From JABFXC01 sp045804265 (lineage in GTDB: Bacteria; Gemmatimonadota; Gemmatimonadetes; Gemmatimonadales; Gemmatimonadaceae), in NCBI GenBank assembly GCA_045804265.1, contig JBJMNK010000014.1:36633-100632 (forward strand): a DNA stretch of 64,000 bases, in the 5' to 3' direction. This document shows, piece after piece, positions 53,099 through 60,718 of the stretch; the stretch's first letter is position 1; every line of letters starts with the position of its first letter. Position numbers and translations under genes: made by a program. The notes beneath the pieces are model-generated. The model made no database searches, was not told the DNA's origin, and was given only the letters and a program-made list of their open reading frames with translations.

Positions 53099-53491
53099 TT
53101 ACGACAGGTGCTTGTTGACGAGCTTCGTCATGTCGAACATCGAGACCTGCTCCTTCTTGAAGATCGGACGGAGGTTCTCGTCGGCGTTGATCATGCGGCG
53201 GTTCTTCTGATCCTGGAGCCCTTTCCGCTTGATGTACTGCCAGAGCTTCTTGGTGATCTCGGTGCGCGGCATCGGGCTGTTACCGACGACGCTCGACAGC
53301 TGCTCGCTCGGCTGCATTGGCTTCATGAACGCCGCGTTCGGGGTGCGCTTCGCGCCGCTGCGCTTCTTCGCGGCCTTGCGCGTCGACTTCTTCGCGCCGC
53401 CCTTCTTGGCGCCGCCCTTCTTCGCACCACCCTTCTTTGCGCCACCCTTCCTGGCGCCGCCCTTCTTCGCGGCCTTCTTTCTGGCTGCCAT
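53099..53491 (-). CDS. SWIB-domain protein with histone-H1-like Lys/Ala/Gly tail
   Basis: 130 residues. Residues 1-50 are almost only Lys, Ala, Gly and Arg, with repeated KKGGA units (ARKGGAKKGGAKKGGAKK). The C-terminal 75 residues are a SWIB/MDM2-like domain (MQPSEQLSSVVGNSPMPRTEITKKLW, YIKRKGLQDQKNRRMI, FKKEQVSMFDMTKLVNKHL). Bacterial SWIB proteins are known from Chlamydiae and several other phyla, and the basic tail suggests nucleoid binding. It is preceded by an unusually AT-rich leader (53515-53700). It starts at ATG 53491. Confidence 0.85.
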   Translation of the reverse strand: MAARKKAAKKGGARKGGAKKGGAKKGGAKKGGAKKSTRKAAKKRSGAKRTPNAAFMKPMQPSEQLSSVVGNSPMPRTEITKKLWQYIKRKGLQDQKNRRMINADENLRPIFKKEQVSMFDMTKLVNKHLS

Positions 53492-53726
53492 GCGTTGTCT
53501 CCTGTGTGATGATCGGAGTGCGTTTTCTCTGGGGAAAATACCTGTCCGACGCGCCCAAACTACACACCATCACGCGCGGCGCAATAGGAAAATCATAATT
53601 TCCCATAGGAGAATCGGCGTTTTTCCCTGCGAGAATGCTCTCGCGTCACACCGATTGCCCCCGGACGCACGGTCATTTTCCCTCGGTGGAACCGCCTCCG
53701 TAACGCTTCCACCGCGTGTTGGACGC
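53492..53726. promoter_or_regulatory. AT-rich leader of the SWIB gene with recurring GGGAAAA motifs
   Basis: In 235 bases there are four copies of GGGAAAA or its complement TTTTCCC, near 53533, 53586-53605 (as GGAAAATCATAATTTCCC, nearly palindromic), 53620 and 53672. Their regular recurrence suggests binding sites of a regulator or nucleoid protein, perhaps the SWIB protein itself (inference). Confidence 0.35.
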
Positions 53727-54623
53727 TCAGCCCCCGACCAGCGTTTCGAGGAGTCGCATCATTTTCTCGTCCCACGGATCGGGGTGCGCATCGTCGTCGG
53801 CGATCTCGTAGTTCTGCTGCGGCGTCTCGAGCACGAGGGGAATTCCCACTGTGCGCTTGTCGGCGAGCAGCCAGCCGAACGCCTCCGTCCCGATGTTGCC
53901 GTCGCCGATCAGCGCGTGGCGATCGACGTTCGAGCCGAGCGCGCCCTGACTGTCATTGAGGTGGAAGAAGGACGGCGTGCGCCCGGTCGCCTCCTCAAAT
54001 TCGTTGAGCACCGCGGTCGGCGCGTCGGGGCCGAAGGTGAGGTCGTAGCCCGCGGCGAAGAGGTGACAGCTGTCGAGCCCATAGCCGGTGCGCGACTGCA
54101 GCTCGCTCGGCACCTCGGCGAGCATTGCGGCGATTTCCCCCGGCGTGCGCCCCACCGTGTTCCCCGCGCCGGCGGTGTTCTCGATGAGCAGGCGAGTGTC
54201 GCCTTCGACTTTTCGCAGGGCGTTGGTGATCGCCTTCCCCACTCTGCGCGCGCCTGCCTGACGATCACCGTCGGTGGCCGCGCCGGGGTGAAAGCAGACG
54301 GCGCCGAGTCCGAGGGTGGTCGCGCGCTCGAGCTCCTTCGCGAGCCCCGCGCTCGCGCGGGCCCACTTCTCCTCTTCCGGCGTCGCGACGTTGAGCACAT
54401 AGGCCGCGTGCGCGATCGTGTTTCGCGGCGCGATCTTCGACGCCTTCAGGGCCTCGCGAAAGCGCTCGGCCCGCTCGGGGCGGACGCCGTTCTTCTCGTT
54501 GTAGAACTTCGGGACCGCGGTGAAGATCTGCAGTGCCGTCATGTTCGACGCGGCCGCGCGCTTCACCGCCATGTCGATCCCGCCCTTGTCGATCGTGTGC
54601 GCTCCGAGATAGCGGCTGCTCAT
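53727..54623 (-). CDS. nfo: Endonuclease IV (AP endonuclease)
   Basis: 298 residues, the usual length. Starts LGAHTIDKGGIDMAVKRAAASNMTALQIFTA. The metal-binding residues of the TIM barrel are in AHAAYVLNV, GAVCFHPGAA, RLLIENTAGAGNTVGRT, GLDSCHLFAAGYDL, SFFHLNDSQGALGSNVDRH and VLETPQQ. It cuts DNA 5' of abasic sites in base-excision repair. It follows the receiver/DHp gene by seven bases. Confidence 0.95.
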   Translation of the reverse strand: MSSRYLGAHTIDKGGIDMAVKRAAASNMTALQIFTAVPKFYNEKNGVRPERAERFREALKASKIAPRNTIAHAAYVLNVATPEEEKWARASAGLAKELERATTLGLGAVCFHPGAATDGDRQAGARRVGKAITNALRKVEGDTRLLIENTAGAGNTVGRTPGEIAAMLAEVPSELQSRTGYGLDSCHLFAAGYDLTFGPDAPTAVLNEFEEATGRTPSFFHLNDSQGALGSNVDRHALIGDGNIGTEAFGWLLADKRTVGIPLVLETPQQNYEIADDDAHPDPWDEKMMRLLETLVGG

Positions 54624-54630
54624 TCGATGC

Positions 54631-55368
54631 TCATTCGAGGTCCTCGTCGCCCGCGGAAATTGAGAGGTCGATCATCTTCGACCCCTGGAGATACTCCACC
54701 GACTGGGGATTCTTCAACTTCGACAGCCGCTTCACCACCGCCGCGATCCGCTCCGCCTGCTCGGTGATGATCTTCACCTGCGCGCGATCGTCCGGCGCCA
54801 GCGTCGGCGATTTCTCGAGCATGGCCGCGTAGCCGATGAGCGCCGCGAGCGGATTGTTGATCTCGTGCTCCACCGCGGTCGTCGTCTCGCCGATTCCCTC
54901 CTGCCAGCGCGCGTGCGCCAGCTCGCTCTCGGCGGCCAGCCGCTGCTCCTCGAGGAGGATGCGCCGTTCGGCGATCGTCAGGCGGGCGCGCACGCGCTCG
55001 GCGCTCGGTGGCTTGGAGAGATAGTCATCGGCGCCCGCGTCGAGCATGCGTTCGAGATCGCTGCCATCCTGCTCGGCGAGCGCGATGACGAACGTCGAGT
55101 GAGCCGGGTCGGCTGCCCGGATGCGACGCGAGACTTCGGCACCGTCGACGAGCGGAATCTCGGCGTCGATCAGCACGAGCGCCGGCCGTTCGCGCTGCCA
55201 TGCACTCCATGCCTCCTCGCCGTCACATGCCTGCACGAGCGTGTAGCCGCGCTCCTTGACGACGTCGCATACCAGCGCGCGCGACTGATCCGATGGATCG
55301 GCGACGAGCACGCGCGTCGCAGCGCGCACCGCGCGGTCGAGCGCTCGTGGGACGCGTCGTTCGCTCAT
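54631..55368 (-). CDS. Receiver domain fused to DHp (HisKA) helices, no ATPase domain
   Basis: 245 residues. Receiver domain about 18-135: RVLVADPSDQSRALV, phospho-acceptor Asp in LVLIDAEIPLVDG, Lys in DYLSKPP. Then a coiled segment (ERRILLEEQRLAAESEL) and a DHp domain with H-box TTTAVEHEINNPLAALIGYAAML and its second helix, ending KRLSKLKNPQSVEYLQGSKMIDLSI. The protein stops where the HATPase domain should start, and the next gene follows in seven bases. It is thus not an autokinase; it could relay phosphate between other proteins, or dimerise with one. Confidence 0.85.
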   Translation of the reverse strand: MSERRVPRALDRAVRAATRVLVADPSDQSRALVCDVVKERGYTLVQACDGEEAWSAWQRERPALVLIDAEIPLVDGAEVSRRIRAADPAHSTFVIALAEQDGSDLERMLDAGADDYLSKPPSAERVRARLTIAERRILLEEQRLAAESELAHARWQEGIGETTTAVEHEINNPLAALIGYAAMLEKSPTLAPDDRAQVKIITEQAERIAAVVKRLSKLKNPQSVEYLQGSKMIDLSISAGDEDLE

Positions 55369-55390
55369 CGCGCCCGGCCGGATGCGAGGG

Positions 55391-56209
55391 TCACCGCGCG
55401 CCCCCGAAGCGCCCGCTGCGGACGACCACGGAGATCGCGCCGTCAGGCACGCGATGGACCCACGCGACCGCGACGCGTCCGGCGGCGATCGCGATCGCGG
55501 GCTCGCTCGCGTCGCTCGACGACGGCACCGTCAGCCTCTGCTCGAAGATGTGTCCCATCGTGTGCGAGAGCGCGATTCTCACCTGTGGATGGTCGGAGCT
55601 CGGATCGATGAAGGCGACGACGACCGTGTCGCCACGCGCCGCGATCGCCGCGTCTGTCAATTCGTCCCCGTACATGATGGTCACCGGCGAATGAAACATC
55701 CGGCCGCGATCCATCGAGTGCGAGAAGAAGACCCCGGCTCCCTGCACGTCTCGCATGCTGTACGCCACGTGAACGTATCCGCTCGAAGAGTCGGCCGCGA
55801 TCGCCGGAGCGGGCCGGTTGCAGCCAACCGCATTATGATCGGCGCTGTCCACCAGCTCGGGCGTGCTCCAGCTCCGTCCGGCGTCGATGCTGCGCGCGAC
55901 GAACAGCGCTGAGCTCGAGTCGGCGCGCGGCGCCCACCACGCGACGTAGCGTTCGACACCGCTGGTCCCGCTCACCGCGACTCGCGCGCTCGCGGGACAA
56001 GCACCGGGCATCTGCGGCGCGAGCAGCGATGCGGTGTCCACCGTGAACCGCGGTTCGACGCCGTCGAGCACGAGCCGCCCCTGCAGGTGATCACCGGCCC
56101 GCGTGGAGGCAGGAGCCCATACGACCGGCGCGGCGCTGCACGCAGCCAAAACCAGCGCGACCATCGTGACCGCTGCGCCGGGTACGATATGGAACTGGCC
56201 TTTAGCCAT
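55391..56209 (-). CDS. BNR/sialidase-like repeat lipoprotein
   Basis: 272 residues if started at ATG 56209; ATG 56164 (MVALVLAACSAAP) is an equally likely start. The first codons at 56209 (MAKG) fall in a family C repeat. Lipobox ALVLAACSA (Cys about 24). The body has beta-propeller-type repeats with Asp boxes such as SIDAGRSWSTPELV and SMDRGRMFHSPVTI, plus SGYVHVAYS and GRVAVAWVHR. The fold is a six-bladed propeller by analogy; no catalytic sialidase residues are evident. It follows the family C repeat cluster. Confidence 0.72.
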   Translation of the reverse strand: MAKGQFHIVPGAAVTMVALVLAACSAAPVVWAPASTRAGDHLQGRLVLDGVEPRFTVDTASLLAPQMPGACPASARVAVSGTSGVERYVAWWAPRADSSSALFVARSIDAGRSWSTPELVDSADHNAVGCNRPAPAIAADSSSGYVHVAYSMRDVQGAGVFFSHSMDRGRMFHSPVTIMYGDELTDAAIAARGDTVVVAFIDPSSDHPQVRIALSHTMGHIFEQRLTVPSSSDASEPAIAIAAGRVAVAWVHRVPDGAISVVVRSGRFGGAR

Positions 56210-56390
56210 TAGCCATTAGGGTTGAGCGACTGCGGCGCGACAACCAGCCTTTAGCCATTAGCCATTAGCGTTGAGCAACTGCGGCGCGACGACGGCGAAA
56301 TCGCATCGGAGCAAGCTAATGGCTAATGGCTAACGGCTAATGGCTGCCGTCATGGCTAACGGCTGATGGCTTATGGCTGCCGTTGGGGCT
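56198..56390. repeat. Family C repeat cluster (TTAGCCATTAGCC units)
   Basis: The left part has two direct copies of a unit of about 60 bases (TTAGCCATTAGCCATTAG, then GTTGAGCGACTGCGGCGCGA). The right part has the mirrored GGCTAATGGCTAACGGC units and GGCTGCCGT. It is a multi-arm foldback between the divergent lipoprotein and P5C dehydrogenase genes, and it supplies the first codons of the lipoprotein frame. Confidence 0.65.
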
Positions 56391-56430
56391 TAGTTTTATG
56401 CATACGCTTTCACGGTCAACAGAGGGCTTC

Positions 56431-58158
56431 ATGTCAGCACCAACCGTCCCGAAATCGTCCGCGCGCGCGGCGGGCGCAGTCGTCAACGAGCAGCCGATGT
56501 CGGCCGACAGTGCGCCGGGTACCGGACTCGGCGCGTTTGCCGCGGTGCGGCGCGTACCACCGGCGGTGAATGAGCCGGTGCGATCGTATGCACCGGGATC
56601 GCCGGAGCGGAAGGCGCTCAAGGAGCGACTCGCGTCGATGAGCGCCGAGCGGATCGAGATCCCACTCGTGATCGGCGGAAAAGAGATCCGCACCGGTGAG
56701 ACGGCGACGACGACGATGCCGCATGCGCACCAGCACGTGCTCGCCGACTGGCACAAGGCGTCGCGCGAGCACGTGACGCAGGCGATCGACGCGGCGCGCG
56801 CCGCGCATCGCGAGTGGGCGGCGTGGAGCTGGGAGGATCGCGCCGCGGTGTTCCTGCGCGCCGCCGAGTTGCTGTCGACGACGCGACGCTCGACGCTGAA
56901 TGCGGCGACGATGCTCGGCCAATCGAAGACGGCGTACCAGGCGGAGATCGACAGCGCCTGCGAGCTGATCGACTTCTGGCGCTTCAACGTCGGTTTCGCG
57001 CAGTCGCTGTACGAGGAGCAGCCGATCAATTCACCGGGAGTGTGGAACACCGTCGACTATCGGCCGCTCGAGGGATTCGTCTACGCGGTGACGCCGTTCA
57101 ACTTCACCGCCATCGGCGGGAATCTTCCCACCGCGCCGGCGCTGATGGGGAACACGGTGCTCTGGAAGCCGGCGGCGACGGCGATGCTCAGCGCGTGGTA
57201 CACGCTGAAGATCCTCGAGGAGGCGGGGCTGCCGCCCGGAGTGATCAACTTCGTCCCCGGCGACGCGGCGATGATCTCGGACGTCGCGCTCTCGCACCGC
57301 GACCTTGCCGGGGTGCACTTCACCGGCAGCACCGCGGTGTTCAACAACATGTGGAAGACGATCGGCGGCAACATGTCGAGCTACCGCTCGTACCCGCGCA
57401 TCGTCGGCGAGACCGGAGGGAAGGACTTCATCGTCGCACACGCGAGCGCCGATCCCGCCGCGCTCGCGGTCGGCATCATCCGCGGCGGCTTCGAGTACCA
57501 GGGACAGAAGTGCTCGGCGGCGAGCCGGGTCTACGTGCCGAAGTCGATGTGGCCCGAGGTGCGCGACCGCTGCGAAGCGATGATCAACGAGATCAAGGTC
57601 GGCGACGTCCGCGACTTCCGGAACTTCATGGGCGCGGTGATCGACCGTAAGGCATTCACCAAGATCAGCGAGTACCTCGGCGACGCGAAGCAGAACGCGA
57701 AGATCATCGCCGGTGGAAAGACCGACGACAGCGTCGGCTATTTCGTCTGGCCGACGCTGGTCGAGACCGCGGATCCGAACTACCGGCTGCTGTGCGAGGA
57801 GATCTTCGGCCCGGTGGTGACGGTGAGCGTCTACGACGACGCGAAGTGGAGCGAGATGCTGAAGCAGGTCGACGCGACGTCGCCGTACGCGCTGACCGGT
57901 GCGGTATTCGCGCGCGACCGTAAGGCCTTACGCGAAGCGAGCGTCGCGCTGCGAAACTCGGCGGGTAACTTCTACATCAACGACAAGCCCACGGGTGCCG
58001 TCGTCGGACAACAGCCGTTCGGGGGAGCGCGCGGATCGGGAACGAACGACAAGGCCGGCTCGAAGCTCAACCTGATGCGCTGGGTCTCTCCTCGCGCGGT
58101 GAAGGAGACGATGGTGCCCGCAGTTGATTATCGGTACCCGTTCCTGGATGGGGAGTAG
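56431..58158 (+). CDS. pruA: L-glutamate gamma-semialdehyde (P5C) dehydrogenase
   Basis: 575 residues from ATG 56431 (GAGGG upstream; ATG 56398 also possible). Oxidises glutamate semialdehyde, from proline or arginine breakdown, to glutamate with NAD. The ALDH fold shows AVTPFNFTAIGGNLPTAPALMGNTVLWKPAATA, HFTGSTAVF, the Glu in GETGGKDFIVAHAS, catalytic Cys in YQGQKCSAASRVYVP and EEIFGPVVTVSVYDD. The C-terminal PFGGARGSGTNDKAGSKLNLMRWVSPR is typical of the P5CDH group. No exact CGTTAGGC occurs in this gene. Confidence 0.94.
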   Translation: MSAPTVPKSSARAAGAVVNEQPMSADSAPGTGLGAFAAVRRVPPAVNEPVRSYAPGSPERKALKERLASMSAERIEIPLVIGGKEIRTGETATTTMPHAHQHVLADWHKASREHVTQAIDAARAAHREWAAWSWEDRAAVFLRAAELLSTTRRSTLNAATMLGQSKTAYQAEIDSACELIDFWRFNVGFAQSLYEEQPINSPGVWNTVDYRPLEGFVYAVTPFNFTAIGGNLPTAPALMGNTVLWKPAATAMLSAWYTLKILEEAGLPPGVINFVPGDAAMISDVALSHRDLAGVHFTGSTAVFNNMWKTIGGNMSSYRSYPRIVGETGGKDFIVAHASADPAALAVGIIRGGFEYQGQKCSAASRVYVPKSMWPEVRDRCEAMINEIKVGDVRDFRNFMGAVIDRKAFTKISEYLGDAKQNAKIIAGGKTDDSVGYFVWPTLVETADPNYRLLCEEIFGPVVTVSVYDDAKWSEMLKQVDATSPYALTGAVFARDRKALREASVALRNSAGNFYINDKPTGAVVGQQPFGGARGSGTNDKAGSKLNLMRWVSPRAVKETMVPAVDYRYPFLDGE

Positions 58159-58184
58159 TCTTCTCTCGCTGTCTAACGGCGACG

Positions 58185-58385
58185 AGCGACGCCGTGCGTT
58201 CCTCGTTCAACACGGCGAAGAGAAATGATCGAGACTCCGATTGAGAGAGGAGAGACGAGCGACGAAACAACGATTGCGGTTACCGGCACACCCGTCGTTG
58301 TCGTCGCGCCCAGCAGGTTCGCTCTTCGCTGATCTCTTTATCGGAGCCTCGATCATCTCTTCATCGCAGTGTCGTAGCCAGACTC
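58185..58385. repeat. Family F foldback element, copy 2
   Basis: Aligns with 45290-45485 in the opposite orientation: GTTCAACACGGCGAAGAGAA, ATGATCGAGACTCCGAT, GCGACGAAACAACGATTGCG and the end CTCGATCATCTCTTCATCG recur. The two copies frame no coding gene and differ in loop length. Confidence 0.65.
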
Positions 58386-58440
58386 GCTACTCTCACCTCG
58401 CCGTGTTGACAATCGAACAGGCGATACAAACCAACCGAGC

Positions 58441-59349
58441 ATGCGTTACCGGTATCTGACCGCGGACATCTTCACCGACAAGCCGTTCGGCGGCAACCAG
58501 CTGGCCGTCTTTCCCGACGCGGTCGGGCTCGACGACGAGCAGATGTTCGCGCTGGCGCGGGAGTTCAACTTCTCCGAGACGACCTTCGTCTTCCCGCCGG
58601 AGAAGGGGGGGACGCGGCGGGTGCGGATCTGGACGCCGGGGGGGGAGGTGCCGTTCGCCGGGCATCCGACGGTCGGCACGGCGCATGTGCTGGCCGAGAT
58701 CGGGGAGATCCCGCTCGAGGGGGAGCGCACGGCGATCGTCCTCGAGGAGGAAGTGGGGCCGGTGCCGGTGACGATTCGCGCCAGCGGCGGGAAGGCGGTG
58801 TTCGCGCAGCTCTCGGTGGCCAAGCTCCCCGAGATCGGGCCGCCGGTGCCGACGCGCGAGACGCTGGCGAGTATCCTCTCGCTCGAGGCGAAGGACCTGG
58901 TCGGCGGCCATTTTGCGCCGCAGAGCGTGTCGTGCGGGCTTCCCTTCCTCTTCGTCCCGGTGAAGGACCGCGACGCGGTGAAGCGGGCGCGGATCCGAAT
59001 GGAGCAGTGGGAGCGGACGTTAGGCAACGCCTGGGCGTCGATGATCTTCGTCTTCTCGCGCGATCCGGAGCGCGAGGGCTCGGACATCCGCGCCCGGATG
59101 TACGCGCCGGGGATCAGCGTCCCCGAGGATCCGGCGACCGGCTCCGCCTGCGCAGCGTTAGGCGGCTACCTCGGCGCCCGCGACCCGCGCCGCGAGGGGA
59201 CCCTGCGCTGGGTAGTCGAGCAGGGCTTCGAGATGGGACGTCCGAGCATCATCGAGGTCGAAGCGGACAAGAACGACGGCGCGATCACCGCGGTCAGGGT
59301 CGGCGGATCGAGCGTGATGATGGGCGAGGGGACGATCCGCGTCTCGTGA
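58441..59349 (+). CDS. PhzF-family isomerase/epimerase
   Basis: 302 residues. PhzF signature blocks: VFTDKPFGGNQLAVFPDA-like (here ADIFTDKPFGGNQLAVF), the catalytic Glu in FNFSETTFVFPP, then TPGGEVPFAGHPTVGTAHVL and a second-half copy PGISVPEDPATGSACAALGGYL. The phenazine PhzF is an isomerase; most homologues in bacteria have unknown substrates. No other phenazine gene is nearby, so a phenazine role is not implied. A clear terminator follows. Confidence 0.9.
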   Translation: MRYRYLTADIFTDKPFGGNQLAVFPDAVGLDDEQMFALAREFNFSETTFVFPPEKGGTRRVRIWTPGGEVPFAGHPTVGTAHVLAEIGEIPLEGERTAIVLEEEVGPVPVTIRASGGKAVFAQLSVAKLPEIGPPVPTRETLASILSLEAKDLVGGHFAPQSVSCGLPFLFVPVKDRDAVKRARIRMEQWERTLGNAWASMIFVFSRDPEREGSDIRARMYAPGISVPEDPATGSACAALGGYLGARDPRREGTLRWVVEQGFEMGRPSIIEVEADKNDGAITAVRVGGSSVMMGEGTIRVS

Positions 59350-59418
59350 TCGCTGCGGGCGCGCTGTTGCGTCCCGCGCTTGCGAAACCGGATCGGCTGG
59401 CGCAACGTATCCCGTCGA

Positions 59419-59443
59419 CCGGCCGCCGCCGGCCGGCTTTTTT
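59419..59443 (+). terminator. Intrinsic terminator after the PhzF gene
   Basis: CCGGCC (59419-59424) and GGCCGG (59431-59436) form a GC stem with a GCCGCC loop, followed by C and six T residues (59438-59443). Confidence 0.8.
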
Positions 59444-59470
59444 GCGACCCGTGAACCCCCCAACCCCACC

Positions 59471-60328
59471 ATGCAAACCCTCCGCGCACCGATGCTGGTC
59501 GCGGCGTTCGCCCTGACCGCGATCGCCTGCACGACCCCCCGTCCCGACCACGCCGACCCGTCGGCGACTGTCGCCTCCGCCGCAGTGCCTAACGTTCTGA
59601 CCGTGAAGACGCGTGATTACGGGTTCGATGCGCCGGATACGGCGCACGCGGGCCTGACCACGATCCGGCTCGTCACCAACCCCGGTCGTGAGATCCACCA
59701 GGTCGGGCTGATTCGCCTCGACTCGACGAAGACGCCGGCGGATCTCTTCAACGCGATGAAGACCCCGGGCCCGATGCCGGCGTGGGCCGTGGAGGTCGCC
59801 GGCGTGAACCCGCCCGCGCCCGGGCAGACCGCGGAAGCGACGATCACCCTCGAGCCGGGGAACTACCTCCTCGTCTGCCTGGTGCCGAGCCCGGACGGAG
59901 TCCCGCACATCGCGAAGGGGATGTCGCGTCCACTCGTCGTCACCGGCAGCGCGGTCGCGACCGCCACACTCCCGGCCGACGTCGAGATCAAGCTTACCGA
60001 CTACGCCTTCGGAATCTCGACGCCGCTGACCGCGGGGGCGCACGTCGTCAGCGTCGTGAACGACGCGCAGCAGACGCACGAGGTGCAGGTCGTCCGGCTC
60101 GCGCCGGGGAAGACCGCCGCCGACGTGGCAGCCTGGGTCGAGAAGATGGATGGCCCGCCCCCGGGTGAGCCGCTCAGCGGCGTCGCCGGGCTCGGCGTCG
60201 GCGAGCGTGCGACCTTTCCGCTCACCCTCACTCCTGGCGAGTACGGCCTGATCTGCTTCATCCCCGACGCGAAGGACGGCAAGCCGCACTTCGTGCACGG
60301 AATGATTCACCAGTTCAAGGTGAGCTGA
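59471..60328 (+). CDS. Lipoprotein with two cupredoxin-like domains
   Basis: 285 residues, lipobox FALTAIACTTP (Cys about 20). Two related domains of about 120 residues follow. Each has a complete type 1 copper ligand pattern: domain 1 His in REIHQVGLIRL, then YLLVCLVPSPDGVPHIAKGM (Cys, His, Met); domain 2 His in QTHEVQVVRL, then YGLICFIPDAKDGKPHFVHGM. It could bind two copper ions and carry electrons on the cell surface or outer membrane. No partner gene is adjacent; nirK is too distant to link. Confidence 0.83.
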   Translation: MQTLRAPMLVAAFALTAIACTTPRPDHADPSATVASAAVPNVLTVKTRDYGFDAPDTAHAGLTTIRLVTNPGREIHQVGLIRLDSTKTPADLFNAMKTPGPMPAWAVEVAGVNPPAPGQTAEATITLEPGNYLLVCLVPSPDGVPHIAKGMSRPLVVTGSAVATATLPADVEIKLTDYAFGISTPLTAGAHVVSVVNDAQQTHEVQVVRLAPGKTAADVAAWVEKMDGPPPGEPLSGVAGLGVGERATFPLTLTPGEYGLICFIPDAKDGKPHFVHGMIHQFKVS

Positions 60329-60405
60329 GCGGATCAGCGGTACGATGGAAGACGGGGCGTTGGGCAGCGGGTGCCTGACGCCCCGCCGTCATTCTCGCAG
60401 CCGCG

Positions 60406-60696
60406 CTATCGTCCGGCGCCCGCCTCGATCACGATCTGCGGCGCGGCGCGAGGCGCTGCCTGTTGGCGTTCGCGCGCGACCGGTGCGGCGTACGGTGCCT
60501 CGAACAGCGCGACCAGCGCGGCGTCATCGAGACGGTCCCAATCGGCGGGATAATGCCAGATGCGGCGCATCTGCGAATCCGTCTCGCGGATCAGGCAGTA
60601 GTCCCGGCACGCACCGGGCACGTGACGCGCATCCACCTCGGCGACCATCGATTGTTCGCCGCCGTGTCTCACCCAACGTTTCAGCAGGACTTCCAC
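60406..60696 (-). CDS. Small conserved-looking protein with IWHYPADW motif
   Basis: 96 residues from GTG 60696. The middle (QMRRIWHYPADWDRLDDAALVALFEAP) reads like a conserved short module that I believe recurs in this bacterial group; the tail is Ala/Pro/Gln-rich. No membrane segment or enzyme motif is present. It lies between the convergent cupredoxin gene and the upstream PAS kinase gene (22-base gap), in the direction of the kinase. The frame could still be spurious. Confidence 0.5.
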   Translation of the reverse strand: MEVLLKRWVRHGGEQSMVAEVDARHVPGACRDYCLIRETDSQMRRIWHYPADWDRLDDAALVALFEAPYAAPVARERQQAAPRAAPQIVIEAGAGR

Positions 60697-60718
60697 TTCT
60701 ACTACCGGCTAGGGAATC

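Noticed and set aside
58441..59349. Phenazine biosynthesis
   Set aside because: PhzF homologues are widespread and no other phz gene lies in the window.
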